Shown: positions 17,101 to 25,550 of the stretch, one piece after another
How the letters are laid out: every line of letters begins with the position of its first letter
Numbering within the stretch: the stretch's first letter is position 1
Assembly (NCBI GenBank): GCA_008086245.1
Contig: VSIX01000069.1
Location: 1-31,496, forward strand
DNA from: Candidatus Mcinerneyibacterium aminivorans
GTDB lineage: Bacteria; Macinerneyibacteriota; Macinerneyibacteria; Macinerneyibacteriales; Macinerneyibacteriaceae
Length of the DNA stretch: 31,496 nt
Direction: 5' to 3'
Program-made: the position numbers and the translations under genes
Notes under the pieces: generated by a model
Databases searched by the model: none
What the model saw: the letters and a program-made list of their open reading frames with translations, nothing else
What the model was told of the DNA's origin: nothing

Positions 17101-19153
17101 ATATTTTCCCACCTCTGATATTCAGGGAGAGTTTGAATTCTTTGTAAGGTTTGCCACCAATGAAGAGAATTACTATGAAATAACAAAAACAGTTAATGAA
17201 AGTACTCCAAATCAATGGAATTATATAAATTTAGGAAATTTGGAGGAGATAGATTTAAATGAGAATGTTACAAAAGTTGGAGATGATGTAAACATAAAAA
17301 ATATTAAATATATGTATTTTGGTATAAAAAATAGCGGTTCCGAACAGCCTTATAGCGGAAAATTATATGTAAATGATATTAAACTAGTGGATCCAAAAAT
17401 CCAGGAAGGAAGTGCAAAATATTTTGCACTGGATATGAATTACAGCAATTATTTATCACTAAATTATGATATAGAAAGCCAGGATGGAAAGTATGCTATG
17501 ATTGATAAAGATCCATCCTATGAAGATAAGCTAAGACAAACCTTTAGATCGAGTTTGAACCTCGGGAAGCTCTTGTTTCAAAAACAAAATATAAATATGA
17601 ATACTTCATTTTCCTATTCAGATTCTAAAACAGAAAATAATAAATTTATTGGTACAGGTGTTGATATTGATAGACTTGGGAAAAGGGAATATAAAAGATA
17701 TAGAGTTACAACAAATATATCTAAAAACAAATGGCCTTCGCTGAACTATAATTTTAATTATAACCGGAACGACTCCTCAATGTCTTCAGATCCCTATTAT
17801 AAGGAGGAATTATCCCACTCTTCAAGTCTTAATTATTCGTTTTTCGAATACGATATTTTCGGTTTTAGTGTAGTTCCCGAAAATCTTAACTTTAGTGTTT
17901 CTGAAGATCTGAACAGAAAATTTTATACTTCACCTGAAAATGAAGTGAACAACACTTCAAGCCGTACAAATCGCTGGAGTTTGGCCCTGAAATGGGAATT
18001 TATCAAAAACCTCAATACAAACTGGAACTATGATTTAACGGAGAACTGGGATTTAATGGAGGGGAATTTTGAGAAACAAACAAAATCTTTTTATATAAGA
18101 AACAATTACAGTAAAAATTTTTCACGAATAGTATCCCTGAATTTAAATTATTCCACTAATCTGGATGATAGGTGGAATTATGATGATGTAAAAGATAAGA
18201 GCCAGTATTATCTATACGATTATGATATAAATAGAACCTATTCATCGAGAGTTTCTTTTAGGCTCATTAAATATTTTAAAAATCTGGTTGTTTTCAGGAA
18301 AGATTTCAACATAGATTTAAATTATTCAAATAATGCCAGCAGGTCCTATGATTTAACGAGTACCAGATACGACTGGACCTTTGTTATGGGAGACATGAGT
18401 GGTCTTGAAAAATATGTTCAGCCTGACTCGGATAGAGAAACCCATAATTATGGATTAGAATACGAGACAAATTTTTTTGATATACTGGATTTTGATTTAA
18501 GTTATGAACATTCAATAGAGGATAGAAGCTACAAATCTACAAATTCAAGTCATTCGGAAAGATCGACATGGCCTGAAATAGATATGCGAATTGGGGATTT
18601 TGAAAAAATTCCGGTATTTAATCTGTTTACAAAATTTGTACGTGATCAAAATATGACCTTTTCTTATGAAAAAACTGAAACTACTACAAAAAGTTCGGGA
18701 ACAGTTAGAAAATCCGTTCAAAAAGAACCTTCTTTTGACTGGGATATAAAATGGGATAATCATATAGAAACGGACATGTCAATAGATTATAATCAGGAAA
18801 TAAGCAAAGTTGGCGACAATCCGGAAGCACAGACAAATAATCTTAGAGGCAGTTTTAAATTCAGTCATTTTATTCGTTCTTCAAAGATAATAGGGGTACT
18901 TTTATCAAAACGGAAAAAAAGACAGACAACCTATTTGAAATTAAACTACAGCTTTAACTATGATGAAAAATGGTTTAAAAATCAGAATAAGGCAAATAAC
19001 TATACGCTCACCAATAAAATCGAAGGAAAATATTCGCTTTCCAACCAGATGAATATTAATATGGAGTTTGAGTATAATATGTTCCGTTCTGAGGAATCTA
19101 TTAAAAATTATAATGAATTTGTTATAGGGGTGGGATTTGAAATATTATTTTAA
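14123..19153 (+). CDS. SprA-like giant outer-membrane protein
   Basis: The 1676-residue protein has a signal peptide (about 1-21). Residues about 140-230 match the SprA N-terminal domain in pattern: 'QLQVEGQIKDRIFIDVEYD', a 'KLQYLGTEDEILREVTLGEI' stretch beginning near 168, 'SLPQTRF' (about 190-196) and 'LFGARANVQVGPVSYSG' followed by 'SKKEGE'. In Bacteroidota, SprA is the giant barrel translocon of the type 9 secretion system. Later parts contain calcium-loop-like Asp motifs (413-421 and 789-800) and, from about residue 1130, hundreds of residues of alternating Tyr/Asn/Ser-rich strands ending in 'GFEILF', a barrel-closing tail. It is shorter than classical SprA (over 2000 residues). No other type 9 gene is present in the window, so secretion is an inference. 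The start lacks a well-spaced ribosome binding site. Confidence 0.78.
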   Translation: MHKKKFLLMILCLVLMGKIFGDFKTDFFLKKEMEELKKIPEFYYGIDLPPIEENLEFEKDLWYRINRSRFSDRTTQSGSGFIPDIQLGEDSKIKISGRKTVDLKIRNKLYTEVDEEDIQTASTLPQSQTDFLIDQQMQLQVEGQIKDRIFIDVEYDNTQDWDTKKNIKLQYLGTEDEILREVTLGEISLSLPQTRFISFHKTLFGARANVQVGPVSYSGIISKKEGEAKSSSFTGSSKMTTNMIENENYSRKFYNLKKVLPEAQFPLQELKIYYDDNQKYNDDKSSIEEYEVTIDGETRTFHVSQLLYPDDYKIRDEESSLIEFKNEYSSGYLLISYKDAQGNTHNFDNFNEEQLIYSEEKQFSEARMKNKYYLGQEGIAPQETVVNIYDTADNDKVLVDGNDYYYLHLFGIDMDNDGTIDNRFIDYDEGYLNFEVQKNGEWVPNDRPFDFSKYLDESGNIKIEELPDYLMEIRNQIGDIAFKEQIINKLDNIDIYEDFTDPDSRYNIYVRYFSPTQTFSLNQVDIIPDSETVMVDGEKMVRGKDYSIDYMTGRIHFLNQDLIGPNSSININYEYRPLFAGKAKTLFGNRIEFEKSDNFKVGATYIRDWMPEDELDRAPQFGDETKSHSVYGTNLDYQYEKGDFKAKVEGEIAKSKINPNTYGEVFVDNMENSRMEKEIGLLQESWNIASSPEGFTDSSRYVGRLDPYSFFDLNRIDLKDIDPEIYSDEEKRIMHIEQLPDNSDEFFSYVQKLSNRGSDLTNYKKIVVWYKLQQGAPTLHFDLGIISEDSDGDGILDTEDKNDNTILENGEDVGFDFNINGNVYKIGANNNRLDEEDLDANGVLRTRNDIVSYDLNLTGDGNWHKATINLEDYSAGDIDALNLVKHLRFWGEGFSGGELQIAKISVVGTMWEIKKVEPETNKFEVSTVSNYTDPEYEPLHSDKIEGTDTRREDVSLVLDFDMQDFIDGENYGYCEKDYGTRRDFTEYKNVKVAYFPTSDIQGEFEFFVRFATNEENYYEITKTVNESTPNQWNYINLGNLEEIDLNENVTKVGDDVNIKNIKYMYFGIKNSGSEQPYSGKLYVNDIKLVDPKIQEGSAKYFALDMNYSNYLSLNYDIESQDGKYAMIDKDPSYEDKLRQTFRSSLNLGKLLFQKQNINMNTSFSYSDSKTENNKFIGTGVDIDRLGKREYKRYRVTTNISKNKWPSLNYNFNYNRNDSSMSSDPYYKEELSHSSSLNYSFFEYDIFGFSVVPENLNFSVSEDLNRKFYTSPENEVNNTSSRTNRWSLALKWEFIKNLNTNWNYDLTENWDLMEGNFEKQTKSFYIRNNYSKNFSRIVSLNLNYSTNLDDRWNYDDVKDKSQYYLYDYDINRTYSSRVSFRLIKYFKNLVVFRKDFNIDLNYSNNASRSYDLTSTRYDWTFVMGDMSGLEKYVQPDSDRETHNYGLEYETNFFDILDFDLSYEHSIEDRSYKSTNSSHSERSTWPEIDMRIGDFEKIPVFNLFTKFVRDQNMTFSYEKTETTTKSSGTVRKSVQKEPSFDWDIKWDNHIETDMSIDYNQEISKVGDNPEAQTNNLRGSFKFSHFIRSSKIIGVLLSKRKKRQTTYLKLNYSFNYDEKWFKNQNKANNYTLTNKIEGKYSLSNQMNINMEFEYNMFRSEESIKNYNEFVIGVGFEILF

Positions 19154-21278
19154 AATATTAATTATATCTGTTTTAATTTTTACTTTTAATAGTCTTTTCG
19201 CATTGAAGTTAGAAAAAACAATTAGGAAAAAAGGTGTTCATACGAATTATACAATAAATTATAAAAATTCTTCAAACTATCCTAAACTATATATGGGATT
19301 AAAAGATCAGATTAAAAATGGGCCGTTCTTTGGTAAGGATGATATTTCTGCAGTTATAAATGTTAATTTCGATGAAGATAATCTGTATCTTGAAATAAGA
19401 AAAAGGGATAATGAACAAATTGAAATAGGTGATAATTTTAATGGCGATTACAATCATTTATTTTTCAGGGTTAATGCAAATGATAAATATTATATAAAAT
19501 GGGGTATAAGGGATAATTCGATTTTTTTAAAGAGCAATTTTAATCCGGAACCTGTAATAGATTACAGTGAAGAGGAAAATCAGCTATATTATCAGATTAA
19601 AATTCCCTGGAATAAAGTTCAATACTTCTGCAATATCCCTTTAAAAATGAATTATGAAATATATGATTATGATGAAAATAGTAAAAAGAAGGTAGTATTA
19701 AGTGATAATTATGTAAATTTATATTTTAATCAAATTGAAAAGGAATATTTGCATTTGCACAATCCCCTTTATATAGGTCCCAAAAACCAAAACGTCAGGA
19801 TTGATTTTGAACTATTTTTAAAAGAAGCAATTTCTAATAATCAGGAATTTAAAATTGTTCTGAATAATAAGAAAAAATCTGAGAAATTTAATTTAGATGG
19901 CGGGGTTAACAATATCTCGCTTGTAATTGATGAAAATGAACTTATGTATAAAAATTCACTGACAGTTGAATATGGAAATCTGAAAGATGAAATTGAATTT
20001 TATTACTTTAGTGACCCGAATAATGTTTTAAATGAGATTGGAGTGCTAAAAAAACATTTAGCTGATAAAATAGAGAAAAGTAAAATAATTTTTGAATCCT
20101 ATATTGATGATAAAAAATATCAGTTTTACAGTATTAATAAAAATTTTGATATTAAAAAATTAAATATACTTTTTGTTTCCGGAACCGATGAAATTATAAA
20201 ATTTTACAAGCATAACAATATAGATGTTCCTAATTTGCTGATATACAATCTCCCTCCTAAGATCAATTATATGGAATATATGGATTTTATTAAATATATA
20301 AAGGATAAAATCAAAAAGGAATTTAAAGTTAATTTGATATTTTGGAATATTGAAAAATATCGGATGTTTCCATATTTTTTAAGATACCCTGTAGAAAACA
20401 GGTTCAATATTTATTTTTTCTCAGAATATGATATTTATATACAAAAGGACCCAAAACTTCAGAGAAATTTGCAGAATTATGAAATTACTTTTTTATACAA
20501 TAAGTTCAATAGGAAATACCTTTACTCATCCGGTTTTGTTAATTACAAGCATCTGGGATATCTTGATCAAATTGATCTTTTAAATGAATTAGAGTATGAA
20601 ACCGTCCATACATATTTTGATTTTATAAGTAATAATGTTAAATACAACAAGGTGGAAGATATGGAGATTAATCAATTGCAGAATTATAATGCAAGATATT
20701 TTACCTGTTCAATTGAAAAAAAACAGGATATATTATACCTGTATTCAACAAATATTAAGTTATTTTCCTATCCGATTAAAGACGAAAAGGCCATTTATAT
20801 AAACGATAAAAAATATAACATTTTTAATAATACATTAAATTATTTCTACTATAATTCTGAGGAAAACTTGTGGAATGTTTTTACTAAACAAACATTAGTT
20901 CATCCCTCCATTAAAAGCTTTTTTGATGGCAGAATTTCTGTTTTAAAAGGTGATGAGAGAACAAAGAAAGTATGGAAGGAGCTTTTTGATCGTCCGCTGG
21001 GGGAAAAAAATACCGATAGAATAATCTATTTTGGAGATTACCTTCCGGAAAAACTTGCAAATTCTTTTAATATCAAAATCAGGGATAATGGATTTTATAC
21101 GGATACAGGGAGATTTTTAAATTATGATAACAGCTTTATTACTCTTTTCAGAGAAAACAATAGATACCTTTTATGGTTTAATTATAAAACCGAACGGTAT
21201 TTTGAATACCCTTTTAATTATATTTTAATAAGTAAAAAAGGAAAATTTGTTGAAGGAGGAGGGGTTATTAAAAGATGA
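19137..21278 (+). CDS. Unknown secreted protein coupled to the SprA-like gene
   Basis: I do not recognise this 713-residue protein as a whole. It has a clear signal peptide (about 1-22, ending 'NSLFA') and no further membrane segment, so it is likely periplasmic or on the surface. Residues about 40-190 resemble the CBM9/DOMON-like beta sandwich: 'ISAVINVNFDEDNLYLEIR', 'FNGDYNHLFFRV', 'YYQIKIPWNKVQYF' and 'YEIYDYDEN' occur in the expected order. The rest is Lys/Asn/Tyr-rich with mixed strands and helices and no catalytic motif I can name. It starts at TTG 19137 inside the end of the sprA-like gene, with GGGGTGGG just upstream, and ends in an ATGA overlap with dtd. Such coupling suggests matched amounts of the two envelope proteins. 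Confidence 0.75.
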   Translation: MKYYFKILIISVLIFTFNSLFALKLEKTIRKKGVHTNYTINYKNSSNYPKLYMGLKDQIKNGPFFGKDDISAVINVNFDEDNLYLEIRKRDNEQIEIGDNFNGDYNHLFFRVNANDKYYIKWGIRDNSIFLKSNFNPEPVIDYSEEENQLYYQIKIPWNKVQYFCNIPLKMNYEIYDYDENSKKKVVLSDNYVNLYFNQIEKEYLHLHNPLYIGPKNQNVRIDFELFLKEAISNNQEFKIVLNNKKKSEKFNLDGGVNNISLVIDENELMYKNSLTVEYGNLKDEIEFYYFSDPNNVLNEIGVLKKHLADKIEKSKIIFESYIDDKKYQFYSINKNFDIKKLNILFVSGTDEIIKFYKHNNIDVPNLLIYNLPPKINYMEYMDFIKYIKDKIKKEFKVNLIFWNIEKYRMFPYFLRYPVENRFNIYFFSEYDIYIQKDPKLQRNLQNYEITFLYNKFNRKYLYSSGFVNYKHLGYLDQIDLLNELEYETVHTYFDFISNNVKYNKVEDMEINQLQNYNARYFTCSIEKKQDILYLYSTNIKLFSYPIKDEKAIYINDKKYNIFNNTLNYFYYNSEENLWNVFTKQTLVHPSIKSFFDGRISVLKGDERTKKVWKELFDRPLGEKNTDRIIYFGDYLPEKLANSFNIKIRDNGFYTDTGRFLNYDNSFITLFRENNRYLLWFNYKTERYFEYPFNYILISKKGKFVEGGGVIKR

Positions 21279-21727
21279 AGGCACTGATCCAAAGGGTAAA
21301 AGAAGCGGAGGTAAGCGTAAATAATGAAAAAAAAGGTTCTATAGGAAAAGGGCTTTTGGTTTTTTTAAGTGTGGGGGAAAAAGATACTAAAAAAGATGCG
21401 GAATTCCTTTATTACAAGCTAAGAAATTTAAGAATTTTTGAAGATGAAAACGGCAAAATGAATTATTCTATAGAGGATATCGGCGGGAATATGCTGCTTA
21501 TATCCCAGTTTACCCTGCATGCAGACACCCGGAAGGGGCACCGTCCTTCTTTTAATAATGCGGCAGGACCTAAAAGAGCAAAAAGATTATATAAATATAT
21601 GATAAATTATGCAAAAAGCCACGGGATGGAAAATATTCAGACGGGAGTATTTGGAGCATATATGAGTGTTAAATTAGAAAATGATGGCCCTGTTACCATC
21701 ATACTGGAAAGCAAAAATGAGCAATAG
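21275..21727 (+). CDS. dtd: D-aminoacyl-tRNA deacylase
   Basis: DTD removes D-amino acids (and glycine wrongly loaded on tRNA-Ala) from tRNA in the cytoplasm. The 150-residue product has the normal length and both active-site signatures: 'SQFTLHADTRKGHRPSF' (about 77-93) and the cross-subunit Gly-Pro motif 'NDGPVTIILES' near the C terminus. The ATG overlaps the preceding stop (ATGA), with GGAGGAGG about 15 bases upstream. The 3' end overlaps maf by 11 bases. Confidence 0.96.
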   Translation: MKALIQRVKEAEVSVNNEKKGSIGKGLLVFLSVGEKDTKKDAEFLYYKLRNLRIFEDENGKMNYSIEDIGGNMLLISQFTLHADTRKGHRPSFNNAAGPKRAKRLYKYMINYAKSHGMENIQTGVFGAYMSVKLENDGPVTIILESKNEQ

Positions 21728-22298
21728 ATTTATTCTGGGGTCTTCTTCTCCTAGAAGAAAAAAGATTTTTGAGAAACTTGGACTTAATTTTAGAAGAGTT
21801 TTTCCGCAGATTGATGAAGAAAAATTTGACCGTAATGAGAATCCCTCTGATTTTGTAAAGAAAATATCCTATGAGAAACTAAAGGAGATAGAAAGCAAAA
21901 ACACCTTTAAAGATGAAATAGTAGTTACCTCAGATACAGTTGTCTATTTAAATCATATAATAACAAAACCAGATAGTTTTAAAGAAGCATATCAGATGTT
22001 AAAGAAACTGTCCGGTAACACCCATCATGTTCTCAGCGGAGTTTCTGTTAAAAAGGGGGATAGGATAGTTGGTTTTTGTGAAAAAACCGAGGTAACTTTT
22101 ATGAAGTTAAGTGATGCAGAAATAAAAAATTATTTAAAAAGAGAACAGTATTCAGATAAAGCTGGGGGGTATGCAATTCAGGGATTGGGAGGATTTCTAA
22201 TAGAAAAAATAAAAGGAGATTATTATAATATTGTTGGCTTCCCGGTAAATAGATTTATTAAAGTATTGAAAAAAAGTTTTGATGTGGATTTGATTTAG
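21717..22298 (+). CDS. maf: Maf-family nucleotide pyrophosphatase
   Basis: Maf proteins hydrolyse non-canonical or modified nucleoside triphosphates to monophosphates. The 193-residue product begins with the family's 'ILGSSSPRRKKIFEKLGL' phosphate-binding stretch (5-22), has 'VTSDTVV' with the catalytic Asp, and 'KAGGYAIQGLGGFLIEKIKGDYYNIVGFP' features typical of the YhdE branch, which favours dTTP and UTP. I start at ATG 21717, not at the upstream in-frame ATGs, because the family begins directly before 'ILGSSSPRR' and GGAAAG precedes this ATG. It overlaps dtd by 11 bases and ends three bases before rsmB. Confidence 0.95.
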   Translation: MSNRFILGSSSPRRKKIFEKLGLNFRRVFPQIDEEKFDRNENPSDFVKKISYEKLKEIESKNTFKDEIVVTSDTVVYLNHIITKPDSFKEAYQMLKKLSGNTHHVLSGVSVKKGDRIVGFCEKTEVTFMKLSDAEIKNYLKREQYSDKAGGYAIQGLGGFLIEKIKGDYYNIVGFPVNRFIKVLKKSFDVDLI

Positions 22299-22301
22299 AT
22301 T

Positions 22302-23612
22302 ATGAATCAACGAAATAATATATATAAAATTTTATATAAATGGAATAAGAGTAGCTTTTTTATAGATGACCTTCTATCAAAAAATGATGTTTCAGATTTT
22401 TCCTACAGAATTATAAAAGGAGTGGTTGAAAATAAATTATTTCTTGATTTTATCATAAAAAAATATCTAAATAGAAATATATCTCCAGAGACCTTTTTAG
22501 TTCTCGAAATAGCTCTATATGAGTTAATTTACAATGAATCAACCAAAGAGTATGCAACGGTGAATGAGGCCGTGAATTTGGCTAAAGAAAAAAATGAAAA
22601 AGATAAAAATCTGGTTAATGCCGTTCTTAGAAATTTTATCAGAGATGATAAAAAGGTGAAATTGCCGGATAATAGAAAGAAGAGACTTTCAGTAAAGTAT
22701 TCATATCCCGTTGAACTAATCGATATTTTTTTAAAAAGCTACAGCTTGGGAGAAGTTGAAGAGATATTTAAATATTTTCAAAAGCAAAATTATATTGATT
22801 TAAGAATAAATACAAATCTCATCTCCAGGAAAAAGTATATCCATCATTTGGAAAGCGAAAAAATTGATTTTGATTTCGAGGAATCGCTTTTTTACCACAT
22901 TCGAATAAAATCACAAAAAAAGGTCAGTGAGCTTCCTGGATATAAAAAGGGATGGTTCTATGTACAGGATAAAGCTGCACAAATAATATCTCAACTTGTT
23001 AATCCAATAAGAAACGATTTGCTGGATGTCGGGAGCGCGCCAGGAGGGAAAATTACATATTTCAGCCAGTTGAATTCGGGAAAATTCGAGCTGATAGCTG
23101 TGGAAAGTTCAAAAAGAAGACTTAAACGGATGAAAGAAAATATTGCCAGGTTAAAAAGTGAAAATATCAAAATTGTAAATCAGAATTTTTTAGAATATCA
23201 ACCCGGCAGGAAATTTGATTTGATTTTTCTTGACCCCCCGTGTTCGGGGCTTGGAGTGATAGGAAAAAAGGCCGATATTAAATACAGAATTAATAAAAAT
23301 GATATAAACTCTTTAGTTGATTTACAAACAAAATTGCTTAATAAGGCTTCAAAAATATTATCCAAAGAAGGAAAAATTATTTATAGTACATGCACGCTCA
23401 ACAAAAGTGAAAATGAAAATATTATTGAGGAATTTCTTAAAAAAAATAAAAAATTTAAACAGGTTGATATAAAAAATAAAAAATATTTGAAAAAGTGTTT
23501 AAATAATGATACTTTAAAAGAGCAAAAGATAATAAAGATTTATCCACCTTCTGAAAAGATGGACGGAATGTTTGCATGTGTCTTAAAAAAAGAAGGGAAT
23601 GATGGATTTTAA
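22302..23612 (+). CDS. rsmB: 16S rRNA (cytosine967-C5)-methyltransferase
   Basis: RsmB methylates C967 of 16S rRNA with SAM. The 436-residue protein has a NusB-like helical domain (about 1-130, with 'EYATVNEAVNLAK' typical of it), then the Rossmann methyltransferase: SAM motif 'DVGSAPGGK', catalytic motif 'LDPPCSGLGVIG' and 'YSTCTLNKSENENI' with the second, nucleophilic Cys. There is no clear ribosome binding site and only three bases separate it from maf, so coupled translation is likely. The stop lies 11 bases inside rpe. Confidence 0.95.
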   Translation: MNQRNNIYKILYKWNKSSFFIDDLLSKNDVSDFSYRIIKGVVENKLFLDFIIKKYLNRNISPETFLVLEIALYELIYNESTKEYATVNEAVNLAKEKNEKDKNLVNAVLRNFIRDDKKVKLPDNRKKRLSVKYSYPVELIDIFLKSYSLGEVEEIFKYFQKQNYIDLRINTNLISRKKYIHHLESEKIDFDFEESLFYHIRIKSQKKVSELPGYKKGWFYVQDKAAQIISQLVNPIRNDLLDVGSAPGGKITYFSQLNSGKFELIAVESSKRRLKRMKENIARLKSENIKIVNQNFLEYQPGRKFDLIFLDPPCSGLGVIGKKADIKYRINKNDINSLVDLQTKLLNKASKILSKEGKIIYSTCTLNKSENENIIEEFLKKNKKFKQVDIKNKKYLKKCLNNDTLKEQKIIKIYPPSEKMDGMFACVLKKEGNDGF

Positions 23613-24246
23613 GATATCAGCTTCAATTTTAAATGCGAATTTTCTCAATCTTCAGAAAGATATTGATGAGGTTATTGATGTTATAGATGAAATTCATTTT
23701 GACATAATGGATGGTAGATTTGTAGAAAACATATCCTATGGACCGCAGGTTCTATCATCTTTAAGAAAAAGGTATAAAGAAACAGTTTTTGATACTCATT
23801 TAATGATTGATAACCCCGGTAAGTACTGGAAAAATTTTCAGAAAGCCGGCAGTGATATTATCGTATTTCACTATGAAGCAACACCTCATAGTTATATAAT
23901 TCTCAAAAAAATTAAAGAATCAGGTTTGAAATCCGGGATTTCTGTTACTCCCGGAACTGATATTTCTATTTTGAAACCTTTAAAAAATTATCTCGATAGA
24001 TTGCTTATTATGACCGTTGAACCTGGTTTTGGAGGACAGAAATATATTCCAGAAATGTTAAAGAAGGTTGAAAAAGCCAGAAAAATATTTGGAAACAAAA
24101 TTGATATAGAGGTTGATGGAGGAATTAAAAATAGTAATATTAAGGATTTTAAGGATGCAGGGGCTAATGTATTTGTTATTGGTTCATATATTTTTAAGGC
24201 TGATAATAAAAAACAAAATGTTATGAATTTAAGAAAACTAATTTAA
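23602..24246 (+). CDS. rpe: Ribulose-phosphate 3-epimerase
   Basis: Rpe interconverts ribulose 5-phosphate and xylulose 5-phosphate in the pentose phosphate pathway. The 214-residue TIM barrel has the expected motifs: 'SASILNANF' (about 6-14), 'HFDIMDGRFVENISYGP' (about 33-49, metal ligands His and Asp), 'THLMI', 'TVEPGFGGQKYIPEML' and 'EVDGGI' (second metal Asp), ending with the phosphate-binding 'VIGSYIF'. Two consecutive ATG codons occur; the second (23602) is better spaced from AAGGG. It overlaps the end of rsmB. Confidence 0.96.
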   Translation: MDFKISASILNANFLNLQKDIDEVIDVIDEIHFDIMDGRFVENISYGPQVLSSLRKRYKETVFDTHLMIDNPGKYWKNFQKAGSDIIVFHYEATPHSYIILKKIKESGLKSGISVTPGTDISILKPLKNYLDRLLIMTVEPGFGGQKYIPEMLKKVEKARKIFGNKIDIEVDGGIKNSNIKDFKDAGANVFVIGSYIFKADNKKQNVMNLRKLI

Positions 24247-24257
24247 GGAGGTATCTC

Positions 24258-25490
24258 ATGATTTCTGGGATTGAAAATTTATTTTCAAAGAATGCTAATA
24301 ATTTAAAAAGGTCCGTAATAAGAGAGCTATTAAAATTGACAAACAAACCCGAAATAATTTCTTTTGCAGGTGGTTTGCCAGCTCCTCAAACATTTCCAAA
24401 AGAGGAACTAACAAATATTGTAGATGAAGTAATTACTAAGGATGGTGCTAAATCACTTCAGTATGGAGCTACTGAAGGTGATGAGATGTTAAAAGAAGAA
24501 ATAATAAAACTTCTGGAAAAAGATGGGATTGAAAATTTAAAAATGGAAAATGTGCTTCCTGTCACCGCTTCACAGCAGGCTCTTGATATGTGCGCAAAAA
24601 TATTTGTAAACCCGGAAGATCCGATAATATTGGGAATGCCATCATATGTTGGAGCTATTGGCGCTTTTAGAAGCTACAGAGCAGATATGATAGGAGTACC
24701 GCTTCAGGAAGACGGTATGGATATGGAAATTCTTGAAGAAAAAGTTAAAAAAATAAAAAAAGAGGGAAGAAAACTTAAATTTGTATATGTAATTCCCGAT
24801 TTTCAAAATCCGGCTGGAATTACAATGTCAGAGGCAAAAAGAAAGAAACTTCTTGAACTTGCATATAAATACAATTTTCTAATAATAGAGGATTCTCCTT
24901 ATAGAAATTTACGATATACTGGAGAAAATGTTCCTTCTATATATTCTCTGGATGATAAGGGATATACAGTTAGTTTGTATACCTTTTCAAAAATATTTGC
25001 TCCGGGATTTAGACTTGGCTGGATAATTGGTCCCGATGAAATAATTGACAAATTTGTAGTAGCTAAGCAGGCAATGGATCTTTGTACTCCTCCTTTTTCA
25101 CAGAGGATAGCTGCATATTACATGAAAGAGGGGTATTTAAAGAAAAGAATAGAGAAAAATGTAAAACTTTATAGAAAAAGAAGAAAAGCCATGCTTGATG
25201 CACTGGAAAAATATATGCCTAAAAGAGATGATATATCATGGACAAAACCTGAAGGTGGAATGTTTTTATGGTTAACAGTTCCCGAATTTGTTGATACTGA
25301 AGATATGTTCTATAAAGCTATTGATGAAAATGTTGCATATGTTGTTGGGAATGCATTTTATGTAGATGATGATGGTAGTAATACATGTAGATTAAATTTT
25401 TCATACTGTTCAAAAGAAAAAATAGAAGAAGGAATCAAGAGATTATCAGATGTTGTAAAACAGGAAATTGAGGAAAAGGAAGTCAAATAA
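24258..25490 (+). CDS. PLP-dependent class I/II aminotransferase (LysN/ARO8-like)
   Basis: The 410-residue product is a fold-type I aminotransferase of the group that includes 2-aminoadipate and aromatic aminotransferases (the same domain as MocR regulators, but with no HTH here). It shows 'SFAGGLPAPQTFP' (substrate loop), 'LQYGATEGDEMLKEEI', 'PDFQNPAGITMS' (about 175-186), 'IEDSPYRNLRY' and the cofactor lysine in 'TFSKIFAPGFRLGWIIGP' (about 243-260), then the substrate Arg in 'NTCRLNFSY'. A near-perfect ribosome binding site, TAAGGAGGT, overlaps the rpe stop codon, implying strong translation. Which amino acid it uses is unknown. It is the last gene of the 17-kb run; no strong terminator follows. 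Confidence 0.92.
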   Translation: MISGIENLFSKNANNLKRSVIRELLKLTNKPEIISFAGGLPAPQTFPKEELTNIVDEVITKDGAKSLQYGATEGDEMLKEEIIKLLEKDGIENLKMENVLPVTASQQALDMCAKIFVNPEDPIILGMPSYVGAIGAFRSYRADMIGVPLQEDGMDMEILEEKVKKIKKEGRKLKFVYVIPDFQNPAGITMSEAKRKKLLELAYKYNFLIIEDSPYRNLRYTGENVPSIYSLDDKGYTVSLYTFSKIFAPGFRLGWIIGPDEIIDKFVVAKQAMDLCTPPFSQRIAAYYMKEGYLKKRIEKNVKLYRKRRKAMLDALEKYMPKRDDISWTKPEGGMFLWLTVPEFVDTEDMFYKAIDENVAYVVGNAFYVDDDGSNTCRLNFSYCSKEKIEEGIKRLSDVVKQEIEEKEVK

Positions 25491-25493
25491 ATA

Positions 25494-25525
25494 TTGACAA
25501 AAAGAACATTTTAATCTACTATAAT
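25494..25525 (+). promoter_or_regulatory. Strong sigma70-type promoter for the lipoprotein gene
   Basis: A consensus TTGACA (25494-25499) is followed after 17 bases by TACTAT (25517-25522), with an alternative TATAAT at 25520-25525 at 20 bases. It starts four bases after the aminotransferase stop and is followed by AAAGGGG before ATG 25551, giving a short leader. Confidence 0.82.
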
Positions 25526-25550
25526 CAAAAAAGAAGAAAGGGGTAATCGT

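Noticed and set aside
25482-25499. Hairpin GTCAA/TTGAC as terminator of the long operon
   Set aside because: The stem is only five bp and coincides with the -35 box of the next promoter.
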